Under the pieces are notes generated by a model, which searched no databases, was not told the origin of the DNA, and was given only the letters and a program-made list of their open reading frames with translations. Shown here in pieces: positions 34,969 through 45,911 of a DNA stretch of 64,000 nucleotides; within the stretch, counting starts at the first letter, position 1, and the number at the start of each line of letters is the position of its first letter. The position numbers and the translations under genes were made by a program. Source of the DNA: Kalmusia sp. IMI 367209 (taxonomy: Eukaryota > Ascomycota > Dothideomycetes > Pleosporales > Didymosphaeriaceae); the NCBI GenBank assembly GCA_027946365.1, contig JAPEUQ010000012.1, positions 496,001 to 560,000 of the forward strand, read 5' to 3'.

Positions 34969-35713
34969 GGTGGGTGGAATGAGGATGGAGTGGAGAATTG
35001 GAGAGATGGAGCGGCGGATGAAAAGAACGTCAGAAGCTGCCCGCAACCTGGCCGCTAACTAATGGCGATCAGAGCTCGGCTGATTGGCTGGAGCACGGTT
35101 CGCACGGATAGAGCTACCTCGGCGCCAAAACAAGAGCGAGGCGGCTGTGATTTCCCGTCGTCCGCGCTGTGTTTCACGTGCTGGCGTGCAAAGGCCGTGA
35201 AAAAAGCCGCAGTTGTAAGCTGGAGCGGTGCTGGGCCCGGAACGGCGCCGCGGTGCCTGTGGCCTCTGTCTATTATATGAGCGCTGTGCGCGACTTTGTT
35301 GATGATGGCCGTGAAAGCAGCTTTCGCGGGCGGTCCGCGCCAGGCATGTCGTCACCCGGCAGCAGCTGTGCTCGTGGAGGATTGACCCCGCGGGCGGCGC
35401 CTTCAGTGGGGGTGGGTTGCTGGGAGCTGATTGGCAGCAGATAACGCTCCGCGCCCTCGTCGCCGCACCGCGATCGCGAATTCATCAGCGCTGAAAAAAC
35501 GTCAGCGGTCTGCAGGCCAGTTTTCTGCTGCTTCGGCCATAGCGCCAAGCCTGCTCGACGGTTCCGAAAAATTCTTTCAACCTGCAGACACCTCGCCCAC
35601 GACGCACGTCCCATAGCCGATGTGCCGAGCTGCCCACAATTTCCAGGCCTTCCGAATCGCGACCCGCATCCGCGGCCGAATTTGAACAAGTCGACAGCAA
35701 CCTGATAATCACC
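34969..35713. promoter_or_regulatory. Divergent promoter region, aconitase/BUD20
   Basis: This 745-bp region holds two CCAAT boxes, both read on the minus strand, toward aconitase: one at 35083-35087, the other at about 35426-35430 in GCTGATTGGC. The aconitase-proximal one is part of a bipartite element described separately. An antisense open frame of 269 codons over the right part looks accidental. Confidence 0.6.
35068..35087 (-). promoter_or_regulatory. CCAAT-N12-GAT element (CBC:HapX-type) upstream of aconitase
   Basis: On the minus strand CCAAT (35087-35083) is followed by exactly 12 bases (35082-35071) and then GAT (35070-35068). This fits the published Aspergillus HapX/CCAAT-binding-complex consensus CSAAT-N12-RWT. 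It reads in the direction of aconitase and lies about 100 bp upstream of its start codon. In Aspergillus the aconitase gene is a known HapX target under iron starvation. The second CCAAT near 35428 is followed by ACC at that spacing and does not match. Confidence 0.6.
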
Positions 35714-36119
35714 ATGCCAGCCATACGAGGCGAGAAGTCCAAGAAGAAGACGCGCCGCCACACGCGCGATCTCGACCAGATCCACGCCGATCTGCGCGAC
35801 GCGAAGCACCTCTCGCAGTTCAAGGACGCAAAGGCCACCGAGGACCTGCCGGGCCTGGGGCAATGGTACTGCAAAGAGTGTGCAAAATGGTTTGAGAGCG
35901 AGGCAAACTTTGAGGCCCATCACAAGGGGAAGGTGCACAAGCGAAGGTGAGGATAGGCACAGTGGGTGTCGAGGAGCGAGGCGCTGACAGTGGAGCAGAG
36001 TCAAACAGCTACGCGAAGAGCCATATTCGCAGAAGGAGGCAGAAGCAGCTGCAGGTCTCGGAACAGACAATGGCAAGCGCACGACGACGCTGATGGAGGT
36101 CGACAGTGCTGCGGCATGA
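35714..36119 (+). CDS. BUD20: Bud20-like C2H2 zinc-finger ribosome-biogenesis factor
   Basis: Exons 35714-35946 and 35999-36119 (52-bp intron) give 117 residues. A basic N-terminus KSKKKTRRHTRDLDQIHADL precedes LPGLGQWYCKECAKWF, with zinc ligands Cys53, Cys56, His69 or His70 and His75. The second exon adds VKQLREEPYSQKEAEAAAGLG, a hallmark of Bud20/ZNF593. Bud20 is a shuttling pre-60S factor needed for nuclear export of the large ribosomal subunit. The small size and the conserved RVKQLREEPY junction support the splice. The basic N-terminus probably acts as a nuclear localisation signal. Confidence 0.92.
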
Positions 36120-36630
36120 GGGCATCTGGAAAGGATATCTCAAGCACAACATATGCTTTGGTTGTACGAGCAGCGAGACATGAAATTTCGGGAGGGGAAG
36201 GGGGGAATATGGAATGGAGGGGAAAGCGTTGAAGTTTGCGCATGAGACACAACTCCCGTTGGCAGTTCAGGCATCGAAGTGCTGCCTGCGTGCGCTGCCT
36301 TTCGCATTGCATTGTCAGGCGTTGAAGATTCGGAGACCACACCACATAGAGGACATCAAAAGTTCAAATGATACCCCAAGCCAATTATGTCGGCTTAAGA
36401 ATGCTACTACATCCTGCTCTGCGTTTCAAAAATTCCGCGTTGTGAATTAGGTAACCAAGTACATTGGTGCCTGAGCCTGCCTGATTGCTACCTGCGTCTC
36501 AAGAACTTCACATTACGCCGCATACACACTATAAAGCGCGCCACAACAACGTCCCAACATGCCTCACCGATAGAAATCACCACATCAAACCCCCAATTCA
36601 CTCCAAACAATCGCGCTGTTACCCGCAAAC
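36120..36630. promoter_or_regulatory. Intergenic, BUD20 3' end and MOG1 promoter
   Basis: This 511-bp gap lies between two plus-strand genes. I see no gene in it. The 100 bp before the MOG1 start are CA-rich. Confidence 0.4.
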
Positions 36631-37391
36631 ATGGCCTTCAAAACCGTCGACCTCTATGGAGGCGCCATCACCGTCGATTTGCCTACCGGATACGGCGACG
36701 CAAGGTCCGTCCGCGCCTTCCCCATTCAACGCCGCTAACAATTCCGCAGTCAAATCCGCGAGGTGCCGGACCACCAAGAATTGTATCTAGACGAGAATGG
36801 GTACTCGAGCGTCATTTTCGAGATCCTGCAGTATGTGCAGAAACCGACGGATGCAGAGGCGCTGCAGTACCATTTTGCAGATCTAGTCGACGACACGGGG
36901 GACCAGACGAACATGCTCGAGCAGGAAACGACGTCTATGAAGAAGACACCGTACGTAGGCCCTCTTCACTTTGCTCTCGCCCCCCATTGGAGTAGATTGT
37001 TTTCCTTTCGAGGTTCGAGGTGGTGGGCTTGTCACATGTCTCGCTGTTCACATCTTGGCATTCATCCACCTCCCCTCCCCCTCTCATCAACGGATCTGAC
37101 TAATATATCTCTAGCAACAAACCCGTTTATACACTGTCGTTCATTCAAACCCCAGCTCCACCTGACCGTCCCCACAAAAACCCCGACTTCGTCGCCATGC
37201 ACCTGCTCCTGCTCCGCCTGAAAGAGCAAGGCACAGATATCCTGGTGACGGTAAACGTCCCGCATTATCCAGGGGAGTATGAAAAGGCGGGGCCAGGAGA
37301 GAAGACGACGTTGATGCGGGAGGGAGATGAAGTGGCAAAAAAGGTATTGGAGAGCTTTGAGGTTAAGGAGTGGGGGCTTTTTCAGGGGTGA
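36631..37391 (+). CDS. MOG1: Ran-binding nuclear import factor Mog1
   Basis: Three exons (36631-36704, 36750-36950, 37115-37391) close in phase and give 183 residues. The start MAFKTVDLYGGAITVDLPTG, then DASQIREVPDHQELYLDENG and IFEILQYVQ, are typical of Mog1, a small alpha/beta protein that binds Ran/Gsp1 and promotes nucleotide release to support nuclear import. The C-terminal part has DFVAMHLLLLRLKEQGTDILVTVNVPH. The second intron is long for this window (164 bp). The first donor is GTCCGT, a weak but acceptable variant; the flanking DAS-QIREVP reading is conserved and confirms it. Confidence 0.92.
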
Positions 37392-38031
37392 AGGGTGTCG
37401 AGGGTGAAGCTTGGCGATAGAGAAAGGGCACGTGTTCGTGAAGGATTCGGGTGAACTGAAAGAAAATAGATCCAAGAATTAGGCGACATCGCCTCCGAAA
37501 TTAGATTATATGCTGGTTTAGAGATATCGAATGCACGTTTTTCGCTGTTTTGTTCCTCATACCGTCCTGGAAGTATCTGCCTGTCTCATCTATTCGTCTT
37601 GAGTCGGCTATGTCTGGATTTCGTAGATAGCGCCTTTACAGGCAAAAACGACTCAAATGGCAAGAGCAGAATATGTGAACAAACAGAACATGCTAACTAA
37701 TTCTTGACTAGACTTACTACAGCAAGGACCGCTCTGAACGTACAGTTACCCGAGGAGGATGTGTGGTAGCAGTGAGGTGAAGACTGGGTCTTGGAAGTGT
37801 AAAACGTGATTAACGTAGGACATATGTCGCCGGAGAGACAAGCGGGGCGTATCGTGCACGGAAATAAGACATCAAGCGTGATTGCGGAAAGGTGATTGAG
37901 ATTGGGCGCATGTAAGCTGCGCTTACAAGAGGTTTGCTTCGTGCTTACTTTTCTATCGCTGTGCTTTCTTTCCTAACATTCAACGCAAGCAACTATCGCC
38001 TATTGGAAAGTGCTCTTCTCTTAGCCTACGA
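37392..38031. other. Convergent intergenic region after MOG1
   Basis: This 640-bp stretch has no supported gene. It is the 3' flank of MOG1 and of the minus-strand gene beyond. Confidence 0.4.
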
Positions 38032-38743
38032 TCAGCTTTTTGGTTTGTGTTCTCGATATATATTCACTCCTGACGTCGACAAAGATAATGTATTTGTAGC
38101 AATTGATCCGTTTCTTAAAGTAGATATCCAGCCTAGTGGTGGCTTTCTCGTAATAATCTCAGAAATAGCTTTAGAGCAACTCTTCCATGCACCACATATG
38201 AGAGTGGAGTTGGCTGTCCATGGTGTCATGAGACTATTCTGCGGGCTCGAGATCGCGACGTTGTTCTTAAAGAGGTTTTTGCGAAGGATATTACTGCCAT
38301 CCGCCAGTTCAGAGGAGAGCGCTTGGCCTGGGTTCGTCATATAGACAGTCACGGATGGGTGTATGTCAACGGGGTCGAAATCGGTAGCTTCGAAACTTCG
38401 CGGGAATCTGGCTGTGAGCTTTGACTCCATGGATTTATGAGCGGTCAGCCAAGTTTGGGTGTATGCCCCAATGTCTTTGTGTTTGATCTTGAGCTGGACA
38501 TTGTGCATGTAGATTGGCAGAAACACTTTGCGAATCAGCGGATTGGTCTGAGCTAGTGCGGAGAGAGCTCGATGAGGCATATCGACCGAGAATTCAGCGG
38601 CACTCTGGTGTATGAGAGAAATAGTAGTGTGTTGAGTGAAAGCTTCATGTATTGCGTTGCGGGTCTCTAAGGACTAGCTGTGAGAACATAGATCAAGGAA
38701 CAAGGCAAAGAGTGAGCACTTACCGCCCGGCAAGTCTAGGAGC
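38032..38743 (-). CDS. Hypothetical protein with LLDLPGETRNAIH (F-box-like) motif, 5' end unresolved
   Basis: The main exon is 38032-38666. An intron with GTAAGT donor (after 38724) and CTTAG acceptor joins it to an upstream exon reading QSSRLLDLPG. The junction yields SSRLLDLPGETRNAIHEAF, which follows the LLxLPxExRNxIY pattern found at the start of many expanded dothideomycete proteins, often called F-box-like. About 215 residues are supported. The upstream exon's frame stays open to about 38900 but has no ATG; an extra 5' exon or a degraded start is possible. A phase-consistent alternative uses a GTATAC donor at 38850 and an acceptor after 38744, but then the first codon is GTG. The remainder has no domain I recognise. 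Confidence 0.5.
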
Positions 38744-38930
38744 CTAGATGATTGGGCGGTGTTTGGATTGGAGTTGAAACGAGAACGCAGGATCGCATTA
38801 TGTAAGTGATCGCTCTTGACGAAGAGCGAGGTTGTCTGGTGAAGGTATACGCATTGGCTGCGCCATAGTTTCTGGATCCAATCAGAGCCTTGGGACTATT
38901 GGCTTGAAATTCAAAGGATTTATCGTACAC

Positions 38931-39407
38931 AGGTATCTATCTATCTAACTTGGACAAAGCACTAACCGGAATTTGCAGGCGCTTTCAGCTTCTATGATGA
39001 GGTTCATACTAGTAAATCGTCCTGGCGAAGTGAGCAACGCTGTTCTATTGGCCCTTGATTGCCTAGACTGTCGTCGGATCCCATCTCGAGTGAATCCTAG
39101 TGGCAAGCAGCAAGGCCGCCCAATGTTGTGAAGGCCGTAAAGCTGCTGATTGGGCACGCATTTAACCGCGATGATTTACAGCCGTACGAACACCTGCGAA
39201 AGCTGAGAAAGGTCATGACAGCGAATAGTTGAGCGTAGGTGTGAAGTACAAGGTAGCCTTTTTGTGGCGGGGACCCCTGTCATGCATGAGCTGCGCCTCA
39301 TTCTCGTATCAGCATATGGGTTCTGTGGTTTGTCTAAATGCTAGATGAGACGCTCGATAAATCGAATTTGGTTTGTAGCTGAGAATTGTGTGTCGTTCGT
39401 GGTCAAT
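38931..39407. promoter_or_regulatory. Divergent intergenic region
   Basis: This 477-bp region separates the unresolved 5' end of the minus-strand gene from the plus-strand membrane protein. A short (GATA)n-like run (TATCTATCTATC) stands near 38933-38945. No supported gene. Confidence 0.35.
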
Positions 39408-40927
39408 ATGCCTGGGAGCCTTGACCACATTTTCCAAGCCTGTGGCGGTCGCAACGGTACCGAGTTATCAGCATGCTTCACGGGTGTGTTAGGTGGCTCA
39501 AATAGTATTAGAGGGTAAGAAACCTATCGAGAATCTTTTCGGAAGGCTTACTGAGTATAACTAGGGTAGATGAAGTATGGATACGCTCGTTTGGCGTCCA
39601 TGTTGCTGCGTTAGCTTCCTTTGGCCATCTGATGTCTCTGCAAGGCAGTGTCAACTGGTTTCCAGCTCTAGTGACACTGTTATGCCATTTCGAATTCCCA
39701 GAGATCGCGCTGGCGCAAATGATGATTCGGACTTTCACTATGGCCGTAAGAGTGATTTGGCGAGGAGAGCGTATGCCCTTCCGTTTCTTCGCCGCTGCAT
39801 GCCTGGGATCCTATGCATCGTGCCCTTCATCAAAGACCGGCAGTGTTCCATTAGTCTCTGCCCATCCGACCCAAGTTCAGTGCTCTCCGCCCCGTTTGGG
39901 TATCCTTTGGTTAGGTAGGATTGGCTTATTGCTTGCGTTCCTCGCACAGTATGCTGGGAGTGCCGCAATCTGGATCAGAATGGTTTTCCATGTCCAGGAT
40001 CGGAGCTATTGGTTCTGGCATATCGACTTACGTACCTTTGAGGTTGTTGTCGGAGGCCTTTTCGCGACCATCAACAGTATACTTATTCACATGATTGGGG
40101 GCAGATGGGAAATGATGGATGCAATTGAGGATGGGGCAAGATCTGGGAGAGCTGAGATATCGGAAACTTCGTCCTGCGCCTCATCGAGCGAAAATGGGGA
40201 CCTCGAGGTCCAGATCAAGAGACATTGGCTAGAGCACAGTGCATCGAATGAGCACCGAAAAGCGAGTGGGTCGCGATTCGCAAAACTCCAGGAGATCAAC
40301 TCTTCGTTCAGTCAACTCCTAGATGAGTTCTTCCCTGATCTGGTCCAAAAGGATCTCGAATTGGGCATTCTTCTCCAACGTGCTTTCATCTATGGTATGA
40401 CCGTCTATACACACCGTCATCGATTTACGAACGGTTGCCCACCGATCCTTCACTTCCTCTCTCAGGCCAGCTCGACCTTCGATTGGACCCAAATATGTCC
40501 TGACCGGACCAATATCTGGGACCCGATGACCTTCTCACTCCATCCGCGCATACGCCACCACCTGCCTCATATGAAGGGCCTGGCAATATGTAACATGCTC
40601 TCCAACGTGGGGATAGGTCGAGTTCTGGTGCAGTGGCTCTTCAGCATTGTCATCAAGGGTTGTGAAAAAATTGGCAGGCCACTGCCGGCACAGGGGCGTT
40701 CGTTCGAGCATTGGGTTCTGAGCGGGCGATCCGTCTTATCTTTCCCCATGGTGTTATTGTTGTTCGCATCCTGCCCGCTGTGGATCATAGCTATGTTCGA
40801 GCAGAAAAGATGGGTTAGTCATGCACAGTCAGTACTGGAGCGTCGGGCTGTTGGAGAGATCGATCGAATAGCGATGAGTGTTATGATGTGGAAGGACCCA
40901 TGGCATGACATGTTGTATCTCGTTTGA
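39408..40927 (+). CDS. Uncharacterised fungal integral membrane protein
   Basis: Exon 39408-39514 is spliced across 50 bp (GTAAGA..AACTAG) to 39565-40927, giving 489 residues. The first exon encodes MPGSLDHIFQACGGRNGTEL, and the join leads into GVDEVWIRSFGVHVAALASFG; the frame stays open from the acceptor. Hydrophobic helices are visible at about LGILWLGRIGLLLAFLAQYA, FEVVVGGLFATINSILIHMI and, near the C-terminus, VLSFPMVLLLFASCPLWIIA. Between the last two lies a soluble segment of about 200 residues containing FAKLQEINSSFSQLLDEFFPD. I do not recognise the family. The terminal helix followed by a short tail could anchor the protein with a large cytosolic or lumenal loop. No function is proposed. 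Confidence 0.7.
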
Positions 40928-41198
40928 TGGATGTCAAAGCCATGCCATGTAGCAGGTCTACTATGTGAAGAAGATATGGGAATAGTTAGTAGGTAATTTA
41001 TGTTACTGCATCATGGTGGTTTTTGTGGAGTTGCAAGGCGTCCAACATGGAGAAAGTTCCGGGTCCAGGCACTAGGGCGATCGTCTTGGCACGACATCAT
41101 TGGACGTCGGCTTACCAGAGCATCACCACCGAGCTTCACTCGCAGCCATCAGAGCTCCGTCGGCGCCCAAACAACACCCCGCGGCTCATGCACCCGGC

Positions 41199-44100
41199 AT
41201 GGCTGCGGCGTCCACCGAAGACGAGCCCAGCGCGGCCACACATGAGGAGTCCAAACTCGAGCGCACTGGTAGCAATGCGAAGCCTGTACAGCGAGAGTCA
41301 GAGACCGAGGAGGACGACGACGAGGATGAAGCAGATGAAGAGCCGAAGCTCAAGTACACGCGTCTGACGAGCAGCCTGGCGCCTGTGTACAGGAATGGCG
41401 ATGCGACAAGCTCCTTTTTGGTCGCCGGCGACAAAATGGTAGGGCGCATGCTCCAGGCTTCGAGCCACCATCTGTCGCAGAGCACATGCTGAGTTCTAGG
41501 TAGATTGTAGGCAGCCATAATGGAAACATCGTGAGTGTGCCCACGTGTTTTAAGCTCTGCAACGCGAGTATTGACTGCTGCAGCACATCCTGACCATCCC
41601 CACTTTCCAACCCCTCCGCAACTACAACGCCCACCCGTCCGCCTCCGTGACTGCGCTATCCGTGTCGCCCTTCCCGCCTCCTCTTCCTACCCTCCAGTCA
41701 AATTCTCCGAGTCGAAGTATAGATAACCCAGAGACTTCCTCACGACCAGCGCCTGGTCCTGCGCCTTCCCCGCGCACGCCTCGCCAGCCTCTCGTTCCCG
41801 CAACACCTTCGAATCAAATCTACATCGCTTCTGCATCCATAGACGGCCATGTATGCGTGTCGTCTCTCGTCGACCCAAAAGATGTCACGTTACGGAATTT
41901 CGCTCGACCAGTCCAGGCTGTGGCCTTGTCGCCTGAGTACAAATCTGATCGGCAATATCTTTCGGGTGGTCTGGCCGGTGAGCTCATACTCACTACTGGC
42001 GGACAAGCCGGAGTCCGGTCTAATGCAAACACAAGTCATGCCTCTCATGCAGCTCAGGGATGGCTTGGGGCGATCGGGCTGGGAGGCAACAGTGGTCGTG
42101 ATAGCATCCTGCATTCGGGCGAAGGCATCATTAGTACAATCAAGTGGTCATTATCTGGAAAGTACGTTGCTTGGGTCAATGAGCATGGAATTCGGATAAT
42201 GCGTACGAACTTGCATCTCGACGGGGCTGATACCGATGCTGCGTGGAAACGGATAGGGTTTATCGAGAAGCCTAACCGCCGCGTGTGGGAAGAGATGTCG
42301 GGGGTGTGGAAGGCCCGGCTGGAGTGGGTGGATGATCGGCAGCTGGAGTCTGACGATGACTCTATTATTAAGATGAACAGTAGCAATGCCACTGGAAAGT
42401 CAGACGCTACCCTGCCACATCATCGACCAGGCAAGCACTCCAAGGCGACAAAGAATAGCCGGAAGGTGGAAAAGCTCATCATCGGCTGGGGAGATGCGGC
42501 CTGGATAGTTCACGTCAACCCTGGAGGGGCTGGAGTTGGCAAAGATGTAGGCGAGAGGTCGGTGGGAAGCGCCGAGATTATCCATTTGTGGGTTTCATTT
42601 CTATTATAGAAAGTGCATCGCTGACCAGCTACAGTCTTCGGTTCGATGATTGCATTGTTTCTGGCATATCGCTCTATACCCCTTCCTTACTTCTTGTACT
42701 TGCATATAGGACTCGCGATGACGACGACAATCCCATTTCCCCTGTCGATACTCCAAAACGAGGAATGCATAGGCGTAATAACGGGCTCTCACCTGAGCTG
42801 AAACTGATTGACGCAGCAACTTCTGATGAAGTCGAGGTAGACTCATTGACTATTAGCAGATTCGAGAGTCTCTCTGCAGCCGACTATCACCTGGGTACGC
42901 TTTATGTGCCGCATCCAAAGACCATGACTCCGGCACAGAGAAGTGCGATAGAAGCGATTGGTGGCGGAATCTGGGATGCGGGTATGAGTGCTGCACGCAT
43001 ATTTAGCTCCGGCGCAAGCATGGTTAGTATGCCAAGTAGCGCAGACCTAAAGGCACCGTCAGCGTCTTCTGCCAGTACCGGTAATGCATCTACATTGGTT
43101 GCAGGAAAGCGGCTGCTGCAGACTCACCCGAACGCAGCTGGACCTGGTTTGAAGGTATTCATTCAAAGTCCCTACGATTGCGTGCTGGCCATCAAACGAG
43201 ATCTGACGGATCACTTTAACTGGGAAGTCGAGCATGAGAACTACAAGGACGCCTGGGAGCTTTTGGAGGACCACCCGGAGATTGCTACCTCCACCTCCCA
43301 AACGGGCTCTGACACATCACCTGCAAGCACACCCTCAAAGAAGCCTGGCAGTTTACAGGAATTCTTCGCCGACGACAATGCCTCACAGAGTACCATATCT
43401 GCCACACGTGTAAATCAGAACTCCGCAGTCGAAAAAGAGAAGAGACGGATAGGGGATTTGTGGGTGAAGCAGTTGGTCAAGGCTGGGAATTGGGCGCAGG
43501 CTGGCAAAGTCGCGGGTCGTGTTCTCGGTACCTCGCAACGATGGGAGCACTGGGTCTGGAAGTTTGCCGAAAAGGACCGCTTCAACGAAATTGCCCCTCA
43601 CATGCCGAAGAAGCAAATGCAGCCCCCGTTGCCTTCTACCATCTATGAAGTCGTACTTGGCCACTACATTATTCACGACCGGATACGCTTTAAGCACTTG
43701 TTGGAAGATTGGGACACAAATCTTTTCGATACTGGCATCGTTATCGAAGCCATCAAGAGCAAGCTGTCTGCAGGTGACATCACCGAAGACTCGACAGAGG
43801 GTGACGAAGAGGGGCGTGATTGGCGGATTTTACAAGACGCATTGGCAAAACTCTATCTTGCAGATGGCCATCAGCGAGATGCCTTACGGTGCTACATTCG
43901 ACTGCAGAACGCCGATGCGGCTATGGCCTTGATCAGAGACTCCCATCTCGTAGAGGCAGTGCGGGACGATGTTCCAGGCTTTATCCTTCTCCGCGTCTCA
44001 AAAGAGCAGATGGAATCAGCCCCTCTTAGTGAGCTAGAAGAGTCGTCCTCGGAAGCTGTCGGCGTTTTGGTCGATGAGGCATGCCGTGGGAATGTACCGG

Positions 44101-45394
44101 CTCACGAAGTGGTCGAACAACTGCAACGGAAAGGCGACTCGTTCAAACCGTTCCTGTTCTTCTATCTGAGATCGTTGTGGAAACCCGAAAGCCATGAGCG
44201 AAAGGGCAGGACAGCAAAGGAGCGTATAACAGCAGGGCGTCTGGCCGTTGACGGCAAGCAGATCGCAGAGGAGTTCGCCGATCTCATGGTCGAGTTATTC
44301 GCAGAGTACGATCGCGAGCTGCTGCTGCGGTACTTGCGCGAATCGCAAGCATATGACCTGAGCAAAGCCACCAGCATTTGCGAAACTAGACAGTACATCC
44401 CCGAGCTTGTGTAAGCCCCTTTCCTCCCTCTCCTTAGATCTCAAACTAACGTAACTCAAGCTACATCCTGTCCAAGACCGGCCAAACCAAACGCGCCCTC
44501 TACCTCATTATCGAAAAACTCTCTGACGTCAGCTTCGCTATCTCTTTCGCCAAAGAACAAGACGATCCTGACCTCTGGAATGACCTCCTCGAATTCTCAA
44601 TGGACAAACCGCACTTCATCCGTGGTCTGCTCGAAGAAGTTGGCACCGCTATCAACCCTGTTCAACTCGTGCGGCGTATCCCCGAAGGCCTGGAAATCGA
44701 GGGCCTAAGAGATGGCATCGGTCGCATGGTGCGCGAATACGAGATCCAGCACTCTATCTCGGAAGGCGTGGCTCGAGTGCTGAGGGGCGAAGTAGCAACA
44801 GGTATGGACACGCTGCGCGCGGGGCAGAAGCGCGGCGTCAAGTTCGAGATCGTGCCGTGCGACGACGACTCAGAGGAATTACCTACTGCGCCCGAGAAAG
44901 GCAAGACTGCGAAGAAGATTGACGTCGAGCCTAAAGGCGTCGACGCCCCTACCGCAGCTAAAGTTCAAAACGACGACACCACCGCCACCTTAGCACCATC
45001 TTCTATCCAACCTGGCATCCAGCCCGACCCGACTCCTCCTGCCGGTGACGCGCCGCCTGGCCACTGCACGGGGTGTCATAAGCCATTCATGCTGCCAACT
45101 GTCGATGAGGAATCTCCGCTTGATGACGGCACGCCTATACCGCCGTCTCGTGATACGCTTGTGGGTTTTGCGTGCGGACATGTGTTTCATCTAAGCTGTT
45201 TACTGCCGAAGACGAGTGCGAGCGCGAGTGTGGCGGCGACATTGCAGCAGACACGGGCAAGGGATGAGGAGGAAAGGTGGAATCGGAGTGTGGGAGGAAA
45301 GGTGGCGCATGCGCTTGTTATAAGGGCTGCGGTTGGAAAGGGGTGTGTGGTTTGTAGGGAAAGGGATGCTATGGTCAAGGAGGAGGAGGAGTGA
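41199..45394 (+). CDS. VPS41: HOPS-complex subunit Vps41 (beta-propeller, CLH, RING)
   Basis: Five exons (41199-41438, 41504-41530, 41584-42587, 42635-44410, 44461-45394) give about 1326 residues. An acidic N-terminus precedes the WD-like propeller, with KYTRLTSSLAP, then the small exon's IVGSHNGNI, then HILTIPTFQPLRNYNAHPSASVTALSV. The middle has SPYDCVLAIKRDLTDHFNWEVE; the helical clathrin-heavy-chain-like repeat region contains WVKQLVKAGNWAQAGKV and YLADGHQRDALRCYIRLQNAD. The C-terminus has a RING-like zinc motif (CTGCHKPF, GHVFHLSCL, CVVCRERD). Vps41 tethers vesicles to the vacuole and binds Ypt7. The acceptor at 42628 or 42634 (six bases apart) is ambiguous but both stay in frame. Confidence 0.92.
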
Positions 45395-45911
45395 GGGGCG
45401 GGTATGTGTAGAATCAGGAGAGCAGGGTTGGCAATGGTTTGTGCGGTGTTGGATAGTAGTGTTAAGAGGGAGGGAGAGCTTCTTTTGAACTGTGTTAGTA
45501 GATATGAGCATGGAGATTTCAGGGTCGGTCGTGATGATGTGCATGGCGAGGTGTTGATGTATAGGTTTGCGAGAGGTTTTGTATCATACGAATCCGCATC
45601 TACGATTACCTGTTACTAGTTGCTACTAGACGATTCAATCGCTTTCAGTCACACGCAGTGAATTTGATCAAGCTGCGTTGGAGGAACATTAGGTGTAAAA
45701 CGTAATTTGCTGGATCGCTCCAGGTCTCTATTCGACCGACCCTTGCAGGGGTATATACGCTGCAATGCTTGGCTCTACTATACACTTGTACGCTCTAGTA
45801 ATTATACGGTTCTAGAAGTCGTTTCCGTCATCACATTCGTGCCTCTAGTGGAAATATGCCTATACAACGATAAATGACTCCTTTCGTGCCCCCCATCCCG
45901 TCGTACCTCCC
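45395..45911. other. Convergent 3' intergenic region, VPS41/OTU1
   Basis: This 517-bp stretch lies between two converging stop codons. I see no gene in it. Confidence 0.45.

Noticed and set aside
34447..35058. 203-codon plus-strand frame
   Set aside because: It is antisense to the first aconitase exon, has no domain, and follows from the codon bias of the real gene.
35273..36082. 269-codon minus-strand frame over the BUD20 promoter and exons
   Set aside because: Hydrophobic Leu/Ala/Arg-rich composition without a family signature; it is antisense to the well-supported BUD20.
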